A program made the position numbers and the translations under genes. A model generated the notes under the pieces. That model did no database searches and had not been told where the DNA came from. It worked only from the letters and a program-made list of their open reading frames with translations. Source: Mugil cephalus (Eukaryota > Chordata > Actinopteri > Mugiliformes > Mugilidae). Taken from it: a stretch of DNA of 64,000 nucleotides. The stretch covers positions 2,101,816 through 2,165,815 of the forward strand of contig NC_061785.1 in the NCBI RefSeq assembly GCF_022458985.1. The letters run 5' to 3'. Shown here piece by piece: positions 47,601-59,600 of the stretch (its first letter is position 1; every line of letters starts with the position of its first letter).

Positions 47601-50600
47601 TCCAGATTTAGGACCGAGCTGTGAAACCTTGTTCATTGTTAATTTATTTATTTAACCACAGGAAGTGTGCTCCCACGTAATAATTCATGTGCTGATTCTA
47701 GTTTAAATTTATTTCTTCTTTTTCTCGTGTGTTAGTGGACTTCACGATACGATATGTATCACGATACTTGGCCCACGATACGATACATTGTTGGGATATT
47801 ATGATATTGCGATATATTGTAATATTCTACGTAGTTCACTGAGAAATTTTAAATGCAGCTTAAAGTAAACGTTGTATATATGTACATCAGTGATAATTTA
47901 CAGAAAAAGTTGTGGTGAAGTTGTTGACAATCGGCTCAAAACATGACTTTTATATATTAAAGACTTAATTAAGATGTTCAGAATCGATTTTGTATCGGAA
48001 GAAAAAGTATCACGTATATATTTTGCCACATAAATGTTTTTTCTCCACCTCTGAGTGGGTGGTCCAAACCAAAGCAACCAAAGGAATTAGGTCCCATGAA
48101 TCCCAGACCACCTCCACATGTGAACCGAGACCAGATAAATAATAAATACAATAAATTGTTCCCTTATTGTTCCCTCATGGGGAAATTCCATCTCTGCATT
48201 TTGACCCGTCCACAGTGTTTAAACTTCAGCCTGAACGTTTGTGATCCCAGGACGACTGGTAATACGAAGTTTGAATATACCGGTAACAAGTTAAGCTGAG
48301 GAGTTTGAATGTGGCATAAACTGGAGCAGATTAGCTCGCGGGGCCTTTAGGAACATATTGAGTGTGTTGACTCGTGGTCTGTGGAATTTGTTCAGTAGCG
48401 TTCGTTCTCTGAGGCGACCTGACGCTACGCCAGGACTTCGTGTTTGGACCGTGCATGATTCCTGCACGTTCTTGTCACCTGCCAGGAATCCAGCTGTGAA
48501 TTAAAATGTGTGCTGTGCTTCTGCACGGATGGACGTGTTGTTGGGTCATGTTTTGAAACGTGTCTTTTTATCCAGGGAGGTGTTGAATGAGTCGTGCACC
48601 GTCTCCAGTTAAAATAAAAACCAACAAATTGGAGGGTTTGAATATTACTGCTGAGTTGAAGTCGAGCCAGTGCAACATTTTCTGGAATTAGCTCAGATTT
48701 CCTGCAAAACCAACCAGTTTGTTAAAACCGAAGCGGGTGACGGGTTTGGTCCGGGCCTTCAGGTTCGCCGTGGTGCAGGGGGGGGGGGGGGGCGACCTGA
48801 AGACGACACCCTGCACAGGAAGCGTAGCGTGAGCCGGTGACGGCATGGTTCCCAAAGGAGCGTCTAACAGCTGTCACCTAAAGGAGCTGCCATCTTTGGA
48901 AGTGTGGAGTATCTCACTGAGAGGGGGCAAACGGCCGAGGACTCTGACTGGAGTTATTTTCAAATGCCGTTACTACCCCCCCCCCCTCTTTCCCCTCTGC
49001 TGTCTCTCCCTGTCCTTGCTTGTGTCACTGTTTGCGGTCGGCCGCCTCCCTCCCTCCCTCCCTCCCTCCCTCCCTCCCTGTGCGATTGATCTGTCTTCCT
49101 CTGGCTCTGTGGAATTCCGCTGAGGAACTCTTGGGATTGTTGGAATTCCAGCCGGAGTGCATGTGTGGGTTAGCAGCTGGCACGCCGTGTTCCCCCGTCA
49201 TCCGGGCTCATTATCCCTCAGCACGGCCACCGCCTGGCCTCCCACAACGAGCCTCTCTGCAACAGCCTTCAGCGTTTATTCTCCCTTTTACCACCCTGAG
49301 CTGACGTGCACGCATGACGAGGCGGATTGCACACTCATGCTGGGTGTGGCAGAAACTGGCAGCATTGTGTCCCTCAGCTGTTCTGTTCTCACTTGAGGAA
49401 ACTGTAATCGCAGGCGGTAAACTCACCTTCCTTGTTCTCGCTGGTTTCGCCGAGAACAAGGAGTGTCCCCGGCGCAAGGCGCCCGGTCTCCCGTGGCCTC
49501 CCTCTGGCATTTTCACCGCATGCTTGAAAGCTCATGTGCTGCAAATCACTGGGAATTATATGTACGGCTGCTTTGAATTAACCCACGCTGCCCTACCACA
49601 GTGTGCGAGTTTGACTCTGAGCTCGGCTCGAATTAAAAGAAAGAATCGTGCGTTAGAGTTATGCAACGTAATCTGGAGACGGCCGTGATATTTTTAGATT
49701 ACCCACCATGTTTCCTGATCTACTTGCTGAGCGTAGTACTATCCTTCTACTCACTTTTCAGACACAAGTGTAGATCTTTCTTGCCTCTGCATTGATTAGA
49801 AATCTGGTAGCTGGCACCAAAAACCTCTGAAATTCCAACCAGTCTGAATATGTCATAGAATGAAGCGGATGAACTTGAAAGACCAGTCGGTTCACGACAT
49901 ATTGAGTCATATTGAGGAGTTTGTTCAGCTACGATACTTTAAACCAGAAAAATGTGAAATTATGGATTTTAACATTAATACTGCAATAAAACGTGCAGCA
50001 CATAATGTTGTATTTTGACCGCTGACTGATGTACAACCCTCTCCGTGCCGTTACCCGTGAAGCTCAGTGAGGCGTCTCCGGCCGTCGCCATCTTGGATTC
50101 AGCACGCTGATAGCTTAGCATCGGGTTAGCCTCGTGTCTCCAAACACTCGGAGAAGCAGTGGAGGGTGGGACGTTCAGCGGTTAATGCGTTCTTGATAAG
50201 CAGTTTGGTTTGAGTTGATGAGACAACGTTTATTTATTGAAATTATGGGAAATACATACAAAAAAAAAGACAGTATCACATTTGAAATAATGTACAAAAT
50301 ATACAAGAATCTGCAGCCGTCTGACAGTCACTACACACAGTGTCGGCTGGGAAACTTTGCTGGAGCAGAATTCAGACTCCACAACAAAACTGCAGGTGGG
50401 GAAAGTTGGTGTGACGTCCAGGACGGAGAGTTTAATGAAATTATTGATCCCCAGACTCAGCTTCTGGTTTTTAGTCTCTGTTGTCGACTCAGTCCGAGGT
50501 CCGACCTCCCGCTGTTACTCATCATCACACACTGTGAGGTAAACCACGGGCAGCATGGACATCAGAGAGGGGAATGTTAGCGTTGTTGTTGTAGCGTGCG

Positions 50601-53600
50601 TTCCAGTTTTGTGCTGCCGTGATCGATAAAAAACTCCTAACATCTGTGCAAACTCTGAATCATAGACAGAAAAAAAGCTGCAAACTAAAAGTGACCTGAC
50701 CTGCAGCCGAGGCGTTAAAATCCCGGCCGGTTTCAGGGTCATTTGACCTGTGGTGAAATGCAGCACGATGCAGCATTTTCACGCAGAGTTTTAAACGGGC
50801 TGAAGAAAGTTTCCGTTGCAATGTGTTTGTTGGCAGGGAAGTGAGTCTGACTTCCAGGCTGTGTTGTGTTGTGTTGTGTTGTGCAAAGCTAAAACAAAAC
50901 TGGTTAACGAACTGTTGACTGGAGCGTTGGATCTGTGCATTAATCTAATCGCTTCCCAACGGAGAGACTCCAGACCAACGCTCAGTACTAGAAGCTCTGA
51001 CTTCCAGACTCCAGTCGGGCTGAACCCAGGTGCAGCGACGACATTTTAAAGCCGCGTTCGTGCACAGAACAGAAATAAACAGGAGGTTTACCAAGGCAAC
51101 CAGATCCTGAAACACCCACTAGAGAACAACTGTCAGGCGCAGAAAGATGGACGACGAGTCGGCCGCTGTGTTTTGTGAGCCGGGAGCCGGTCAGGATGAC
51201 ATTTTGTGGTGCTGCCTGAACACTTCCTCTATCACCGCCTCCCGTTATTATAGAAAGCAGAGCTCACGCTTATTCCTTCCAGCCGTGCAGATTACATAAT
51301 CCCGCGCCCCTCCGACCCCCCACCACCTCCTCTCAGCTCCTCCGGCTCCGCTCGCCTCGTCCTTCCAGGTTTGGAGCGGCTGCACATCCCGTGCATGCAG
51401 CCGTTTTTACAGTGGAATCAGGTGTGCAGAGGTTGGGAGGATAAACCTTCGGGGAGCATGCCGCCTCTTGTCTCATGATCTCAGAGCGGCTCAGAGACGG
51501 AAGCGTTTGCTCAGTCAGTCATCGGGAGGAGGGAGAAGGCCACACAGCCGGCCTTTTGTTCCCACATTGTTTGAGGTCAATCATCTGACAAACTTCCAGG
51601 TCTGGTTAATGCGAACGAGCGCGGAGAAGATTCCGGCTCTGCATGCGGAACTGGTCGTCACTTCTGCTACTGAGGTTAATTCAGAGGTTAAATGCGGCGT
51701 CCAGATATTCGGCTGCTGCAGATGTGAACGTGGGCCGGGGCTGGTTACAGATTTCAAAACTATAGTCGTCGCTTCCAGAGATTTGTTTTGTTTCCCTCTA
51801 GTTTCTCATCTTTGCTTCTCTGTCGTCACACGTTTTAAATCCAGTCGGTTTAGAAAGTCCTCCCTGGTAAATCTTTTTAGAGGCGTTAAAATCAGGTGTT
51901 TTTACCTAATATTTTATCCCAACAGGAGCTCGTACCTCGTGTTCTGGTTCTCCAACGCTGCCATAAACTAACCTCTCTGGAAGATCAGTCTCCAGGAAAC
52001 GTTCTCTTCTCTTAAACATTTGTTGTTGTTGTTGTTGTTGTTGTTTGGCTGCAGCCTTTGACCCGAGTGTTAAATCAAGTTCGACCAAACATCCGACTGT
52101 TCATTAACTGCTGTTAACTCACTTCATTTATGCAGCGGACGTGTTTAGTCACAGGATTCTAGTTCTTCTTCCTTTTTTGCTGCGTTGACACTCGCCAATC
52201 ACCACCAAAATAGAAAAAGAAGAAATTTTGACATTTAATGGACATGGTTTTGGTTTGTGTCAGACCTAAAATAAATAAGTGCAAAAGATGAGACGTGACT
52301 GAAGCCTGATAGCGACGGTTTAAAAAACGCCCTGATCGGCCCAGACGCCCCGTTTAACTCCGGCCGACCTCTGAGCGCGTCTTTAAAAACCCGGCGGCCC
52401 GGTTCCTCTGGTGATTCCTCGCTTTCAGTTCAGGTTCATCTGGAGCAGGTCGGGCTTTTTCACCACTTCTAGGAAACAAAGTTTGTTTAAAAGATTTCTT
52501 GGAGGATTTTATGAAACACTCAGGAATGTTTTGACTCGAATTCAATTGGAATTTTTTGTTTTTTCTTCAAACTCTAATTTTAACGTAGACTCGGATCATC
52601 TGTTTTTCCCTTTTTCTAAACTTGCGCATGTTTTATTTTGCTCCGCGTTTTCACGCCACCCATTCATGCCAGTAAATCTACACTTAGTTTTAGATCAGTT
52701 TGATAAATGGACTTAATCAGAATAACATCAGTTATTTTTTTGACATATTTGCGTCCTCAGACTTTGGATTAATCACCTTAACAAGGCTTAATATTTCCTT
52801 CTGTTTCTTATTTTGCATATTTTCCTCCTCCTGTCAGTTTTCCGTTTTATTTCTTTTGGCACTTTTATTTCCTAAATGTATTAATCACAAATCTCGTCCA
52901 AAACCTGATTAAACGGCGTCTGCTCGTTGAGATGAAATGATCCACGTCCTCTCAGCCCTCACTGTTTGTTTTTGCTCTCAGTTGCTGTAACAGCAGGAGC
53001 TGGAGGTTTTCTCTGTGAGTGATTGTGGCAGGTTAGCAGCTGTGTTTTGGTTTCTGCTTTCCCGCTACTACTGAATTTTTTTTTTTCACCCGATAGCACT
53101 AATGTCCTCGAACCGTTGGACGCTGGTTTTGAGAAACGCTGTGCGCAGAGCAGGTCTGACGTTAAAGATCATTTCTTCCAGATGAGCTGTTTTGCTTTTG
53201 GGCAGATGTAAGTGATAAGACTCACGATTACTGTAAAAGGCAAGAAAACGTTTTCATTTCACCTCCTGAGAACCGACGTCCTCATATGGGGACGTGACGT
53301 TTTAGGTTTGTTGCAGCTTCTTATTCGGCTTCATTTAGACCTGTTGTCCTCATAAAGAGACGCTTTAGTCGTGCAGCCATGTGCACTGGTTTATTTACGC
53401 TTATTAGCTTTTCTAGTTTGGTGCGACATGAAAATTTAACAAATTAACAAGAACTCGTTTGAGGACGTTGAGATCGTTTCCAGTTTTATCTTTTGGTTCA
53501 CATACTTTCTTTTTCAAAAACTACTTTCAGTTCAAAGATGATGCTTATTTTTTAGATTTTTTATTTTTTTTAAACTCATTTTAAAGAAATTCCAAGCAAA

Positions 53601-56600
53601 TGCTTGTCTCTCAGGAGGTTGAATGTTAAATGTTTTTGTTATGTGACCAAGCCCACGGCTGGAATCAACCGCTCTCTGAGCGCCAGAGTGAGTTCTGTGC
53701 AGGATTTGTCTTGTAAAATGCATGCACTATGTACCTAATGAAGTGGCAAGTGGGTGTATAACCACATGCACCTCTTGAACTGATACAACACTATCATCAG
53801 CAGAAGGTGTATTACTTGGTCGTGACTCATTTACCACGTTTCCTACAATTCCCGGACGAGAGTGAAGTGGTTTCCAAAATAATCACAGATGCCGTGAGTC
53901 AAACTGCACATTAAAAAAAACAAACAAACAAACAAAAAAAAACCCGTTGTCCACTATATATAAAGCAGCTCGGTTAAAGCAGCGTGCAGGCTCTGTGCAG
54001 GTGTTATGTCTCTGACTGTTTTGTGGTTTCCAGTGTGAGTTGGTAGCACAGTGCTGGTTTCCAGTTACTATTGTTGTCTGTGTAAATGCATGTAGGAGGG
54101 GCTCAAACTGACATTTTAGTGCAACAAAGCTGCTTTGGAAAGTGGAGACCAGGAGGCTGGCAACAAGAGGCCACCAGTGGAGGGACGCATAGCAGAGCAG
54201 CGTCACACCCAGCGCTGTTTGGACAAACCAGGACACGCTGGTGTGCATGTGTGCATGTGATCAGCCTTCAGGAAAGCTTTCTGAATCACAGATCCGTCCG
54301 GTTCTGTTTTGCACGTACAAAGAGAGCAATGTGAAAAATGCTCGTTCCTCCCCTGGTGCTGCTCCTCGTCTTTTGCAGGGACACACCTTGGGTTATTCTT
54401 TTAATAGCACGTTATGTCACGGGAGGGTGTGGACGCCGTGGTTACCTTAAATGTTACAGCAAAGCATGCATCAGCTGCTCGCGGAGTCACATGTTTCCAC
54501 TGGATAGTAAACAAGCTGATACAGATCCAACATGGCCGATCGTCCGCCTGCAGCTGCACCTCACCTGCATGTGCTGGAAAACAGGGTTTCTGCAGGTTTG
54601 AACTGTGACATTTGAGACTTTTTAAGACCATTATGGGTTAAATTTAAGACCTGCACAGAGTATGAAAAATACTTTTGTCATAGAGCCAGAATTACCTTCA
54701 AAATAACCAAATGTACTGTCATTCATCTATGAATCAGGACGTCCCCGGGGCTCCACTAATGAGGAACAGAAACATAATAGGCATTTATAGTTTTATTTCT
54801 GCATACTGCTAATAGTCGTACTTCATAAAGAACTGCACCAACACACACTTGACTAAATGTAATTTACGACTTAGGATGTAAAATATGCTGGTATTTAAGG
54901 CTTTTTAAGGCCTTAAATTGGGATCATCAAATTGTGGACTTTTTAAGACTCTGGGAAAACCCTGGGGAAGAACTACTGGGTCCAACTGAGCAGATTAACT
55001 CCATATTAGCCAGGTCTTCCTAATTTCATTAACCAGACATCGAAGCACACGGTGCAAAGGTTCACACAGGGGATAAAACAAGAGTAAGATGCCAAATAAA
55101 TACAAAAAAATTTAAATTGATTATAAAATAGTATATAAAATGTTATTATTAGTAACATATACTATACAGAAAGGCAGGAAACTAGTAAATAATCACAATA
55201 AATCAATTACACATGTGATTTAAAGGCTGCATGAAAATGAGATTTGCTAAGCTAACTGCTAGCATAAGATTAGCGTTTTTTTGTTCTGCATTATTTAACT
55301 GTTGTGGAATGACAGCTTATTAAGTGCTGCTATCTGCTAGCAGCTAACATTCCCTTGATCTAGCTTCGTGACTTTAGCTGTGTCATTAGCTTGACTTTAA
55401 CTTCATATGTAGCTGTCTGTTAGCTGTGTTGTAGACAGGCTTTCTCTGATTTTGTAGTTAGCTGTTTTCCTTTGACGTTAGCTGTCTTTGACTTTAAGAT
55501 TCTTAGCTAGCTGTCTATTAGCTGTGTAGTTAGCTGTATTTCTTTGACTTCAGCTGCGTCTTTATCTTTCTGTTAGCTGTGTAATAGGCTGTCTGTTAGC
55601 TTTAAGTGCCTTTCTTTGACATAACTGTGCAGCTGTCTGTTAGCTATGTAGTTAGCTGTCTGTTAGCTGTGTTGTGAGCTGTCTGTTAGCTATGTCGTTA
55701 GCTGTCTGTTAGGTCTGTAGTTAGCTGCCTGTTAGCTGTGCTGTGAGCTGTTTGTTAGCTCTGTAGTTAGCTGTCTTTCTTTGACATAACTGTGCAGTTA
55801 ACGCTCTGTTAGCTGTGTGGTTAGCTGTCTGTTAGCTGTGTAGTTAGCTGTCTGTTAACTGTGTAGTTAGCTTTCTCTTAGCTGTGTAGTTATTTTCTGT
55901 TAGCTGTGCAATAGGCTGTCTGTTAGCTTTAACTGCCTTTCTTTGACATAACTGTGCAGCTGTCTGTTAGCTATGTTGTGAGCTGTTTGTTAGCTCTGTA
56001 GTTAGCTGTCTGTTAGCTCTGTAGTTAGCTGTCTATTAGCTGTGTTGTGAGCTGTTTGTTAGCTTTGTAGTTAGCTGTCTTTCTTTGACATAATTGTGCA
56101 ATTAATTGTGTTAGCTGTGTTATTAACTGTCTGTTAGCTCTGTAGTTAGCTGTCTATTAGCTGTGTTGTGAGCTGTTTGTTAGCTTTGTAGTTAGCTGTC
56201 TTTCTTTGACATAATTGTGCAATTAATTGTGTTAGCTGTGTTATTAACCGTCTGTTAGCTGTGTTGTTAGCTGTCTGTTAGCTGTGTAGTTATTTTCTGT
56301 TTGCTGTGCAATTAGCCGTCTGTTGGTTGTATTTTCAGCTGTATTAGCTGTGTAGTTAGCTTTCTGTTAGCTGTGTGGTTAGCTGCCTTTCTTTGACATA
56401 ACTGTGCAGTCAACTGTCTGTTAGCTGTCTGTTAGCTGTCTGTTAGCTGTGTTGTTAGCTGTCTGTTAGCTCTGTAGTTAGCTGTCTTTCTTTGACATAA
56501 CTGTGCAATCAACTGTCTCTTAGCTGTGTAGTTATTTTCTGTTTACTATGCAATTAGCTGTCTGTTGGTTGTATTTTTAGCTGTATTAGCTGTGTAGTTA

Positions 56601-59600
56601 GCTTTCTGTTAGCTGTGTGGTTAGCTGTCTCTGACTTTGTAGTTAAACGTGTTTATGTGACATTAGCTGCGTGGTTCTTTTGATCATGTACCTTTGTAGT
56701 TTTTATTTATTTATCCGTGCAAAGTTGCAGTGGCGTCACATTTAAACAGCAGTTTTCCCCGAGGATCAGGTTACGTGGGCAGTCGCTTTTTAGTTTTTTT
56801 ATCTTTTTTTTTTTTTTAAACGTCCATGTGCAGACTGCGTGTCTCTGCAGACCTGTGTCACATTAACCAAGCCTTTAAACCTCCACATGGAGTCACTCAG
56901 CAAAGGGTTGTGTGTATCAATACTTCTGCTTCACGTCAAAATATCACATGACAAATATTTGTAATCACTTCTAAAAAAATATGTTGTTTCTAACAAATAC
57001 ATATAAATGGGAAACGCACAGATTCTGATATTTGGCAGCTTGTTTACTTCTCATACAGAGGTATCTATAAGTACCGGTATCGGGATATTAGCCTTGGTAT
57101 TTGTTGGTATCGGATCGAGAGGAGCCAGGGAGTGAAGGCTGCAGGATGTTTGGGTCGTCTTTTACAGATTTAGGCAGCTTCTGCTGTAGCTGAAAGTAAA
57201 AAAACAGTGAAAGGTTGAGCAGGACGATCAACTGATCTCTCGTCCTGAGCTATCTTAAGAAGCTGCTTTCATCTCGTGGTGTCCTCTGCCGTCCTCTGGG
57301 GTCCCATCAGTCTACGGTTACACAGGTTTGGATCCGACCAAAAATGTTTGCGGGTTCCAGCTTCTTAAATCTGATGACGTGCGCCTTTTTTTTTCTGCTT
57401 TTTAGGTGGTATTTGAGACGTGGAGTTTGTGGGACTGTGCAGACTGTTTGAGAGGCGATTCGGTTTTATTTATAGACGAGATGAGACGAGATACGTCTTT
57501 ATTCGCCCTATAATGGAGAGACGTTCAGAACATGCGGGTGGACTAAAATAAGAGTAAAAATAAGAGTATAAAAAATATACAAACAAACAAGGCAGCGTTC
57601 AATTAAGAGAAGTAAGAAAATTTAGAAAAATGCTTTTATATAAATACATCTACCGTTGTGAATGATGCACACGGAGCTGAATCCATCCATGATAACTCAG
57701 ATAACTCATTTAACGTCCTGATCCTTCACCAGTCGTTTGGTTTGTTGTCGTCGATCTGTGGCTGCAGCTGTAACATCTGAACATTTTTAGCTTTTACACA
57801 TTAAAAAGACGCCATCGTGTTTCTTGTTTCTGGTTTTTGCAGCACGTGTGCGGCTACAACATGTTGTGTTGTAGGTTTTTATGACGTCTATAGTATCAGA
57901 ACAGGAATCTGCTCATAGTGACGTGTGTTGTTAAAGCTGATGGAAAACTCACTAGAGAAGAGATAAAACTAATTCTTCTTTCTTTCGTTCTTTGTCGTTC
58001 AGGTAAGAAGAAGCCGGCGCTGAAGCTCCCTAAGGAGGTGTTCGTGCAGCCCACTCCCCCCCCAGCGTGAGTTTCTTTTTCCTGCTCGTTCTTATTATCA
58101 GTATCTTTATCTGAGCTGATGCATCATTTTGCTTCATTGATCGTTGCTTCCTGGTTTGAACACACCTGATTATATCGTAGCTTTTAAACCAAATTCAAAC
58201 CGGACGTTGGATGTGACAGTTAAAACCTTCTGCATTATGTGTTTGGTTATTTAAATATACTTTTAAGGTAATGTCCCCACGTATTTTGACTACATTTTAA
58301 TAATCGTATTAGTATCTATTCATTGATTTTTTTAAATTATTTTTAAATATTTAATAACAGCATATATAATTTTTTTATTAGAATTATATAATGATTTTAT
58401 ATTTATATAAATTATATTGTAAGGTAATGTCAACATATATATTTTGAATACATTGTAATAAATTTCTATTAATATCTATTTATCTTTTTTGTTGTTTTTT
58501 TAAAATATTCAATATTTAATAATAAAATATTTTTATTTTATTAGAATTATTTAATATTTTATTTTATATAAATTATATTTTTATGGTAATGTTACCAAAT
58601 ATATTGAGACTACTTTTCAATAATTTTATTAATATATGTTCATTGATTTTTATATTTTTTAAATATTCAATATTTAATCATAGTATATTTTTATTTCATT
58701 AAAATGATTGAATTATTTTGATATTTATATAAATTATATTTTTATGGTAATGTCACAACATATATTTAACTACATTTTATATATTAAAATATTCAATATT
58801 TGATAATAATTTATTTTGTTAAATTATTATATATCCAATCATTTTATTCTTTTATAATAATAATAATAATAATAATGATGCCAAATCTGATTTGCACATC
58901 ACTAATGAGAAGTTGATTTATTTTTCATTATTGACGAGATGATGATTTTTAAATGTGTTTTACTGAGGTTGTTTTTATCTCCTGAACCTGTTCGTATAAT
59001 AAAGTGTCTGTGTGTGTTTCAGACCCCCCAGAGATCTGGACTCTAAAGCTTGTGTAACAATCGGAGAAAAGGTATTCGCACTTATTCCATCTCTTCAGGG
59101 CCTTTAATATTTATTTATGTATTTGTGTGTGTTTGTGACGGTCGGTGCAGGTTTGGCTTCATAAAGCGTGCGCTCGCTGTAAAGAAACGCCCGGCTGAAC
59201 ATTACGGCCGAATCGAACACGTCTAATTGTGAGGAGGCTGGAACGTTTTTTACTGCCCTTCAGGCCGTAAAAATATTTATTTTAAACTCATCAAATAAGC
59301 GGAATTTTCCATTGGCAGCGGCGTCTGATTCCTCTCGGCTCCAGTTCGACCAAAAGTCAAAGATTTTTTTTGCTTTTTTTTTTTAATGTTAAAAAACAAA
59401 CGCATGGTTGTGCAGAACTTCGAGGTGAAGGCCGACGACCTGGAGCAGATCTGCGAGCTGGGCCGCGGCGCGTACGGCGTGGTGGAAAAGATGAGGCACG
59501 TCCCCAGCGGCCTCATCATGGCTGTGAAGGTGAGCGAAGTGTTGATGTCGTTGTAGAAGATCCAAAACGTGACGGGAGCTTTCGTCCTTTACTTTTAATG

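Larger units (their letters stand above)
44311..58002 (+). other. map2k6: map2k6 intron 1 (13.7 kb)
   Basis: The longest intron in the window. Holds triplet microsatellites (44870, 46480, 52019), a local duplication (45575-45915), a repeat with CGATACGATA phrases (47740), a transposon tail (48120), a hAT-like MITE (54582), a dispersed repeat copy (51922), the higher-order minisatellite (55240-56640) and a retroelement-like tail (57490). No alternative first exon can be named, but CpG-rich patches near 49200-49500 and 51300-51550 could hide one. Confidence 0.75.

Noticed and set aside
48778-49080. Poly-G and CCCT tracts as a promoter or CpG island
   Set aside because: Simple repeats rather than CpG-rich unique DNA. 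No exon or donor nearby that I can support.
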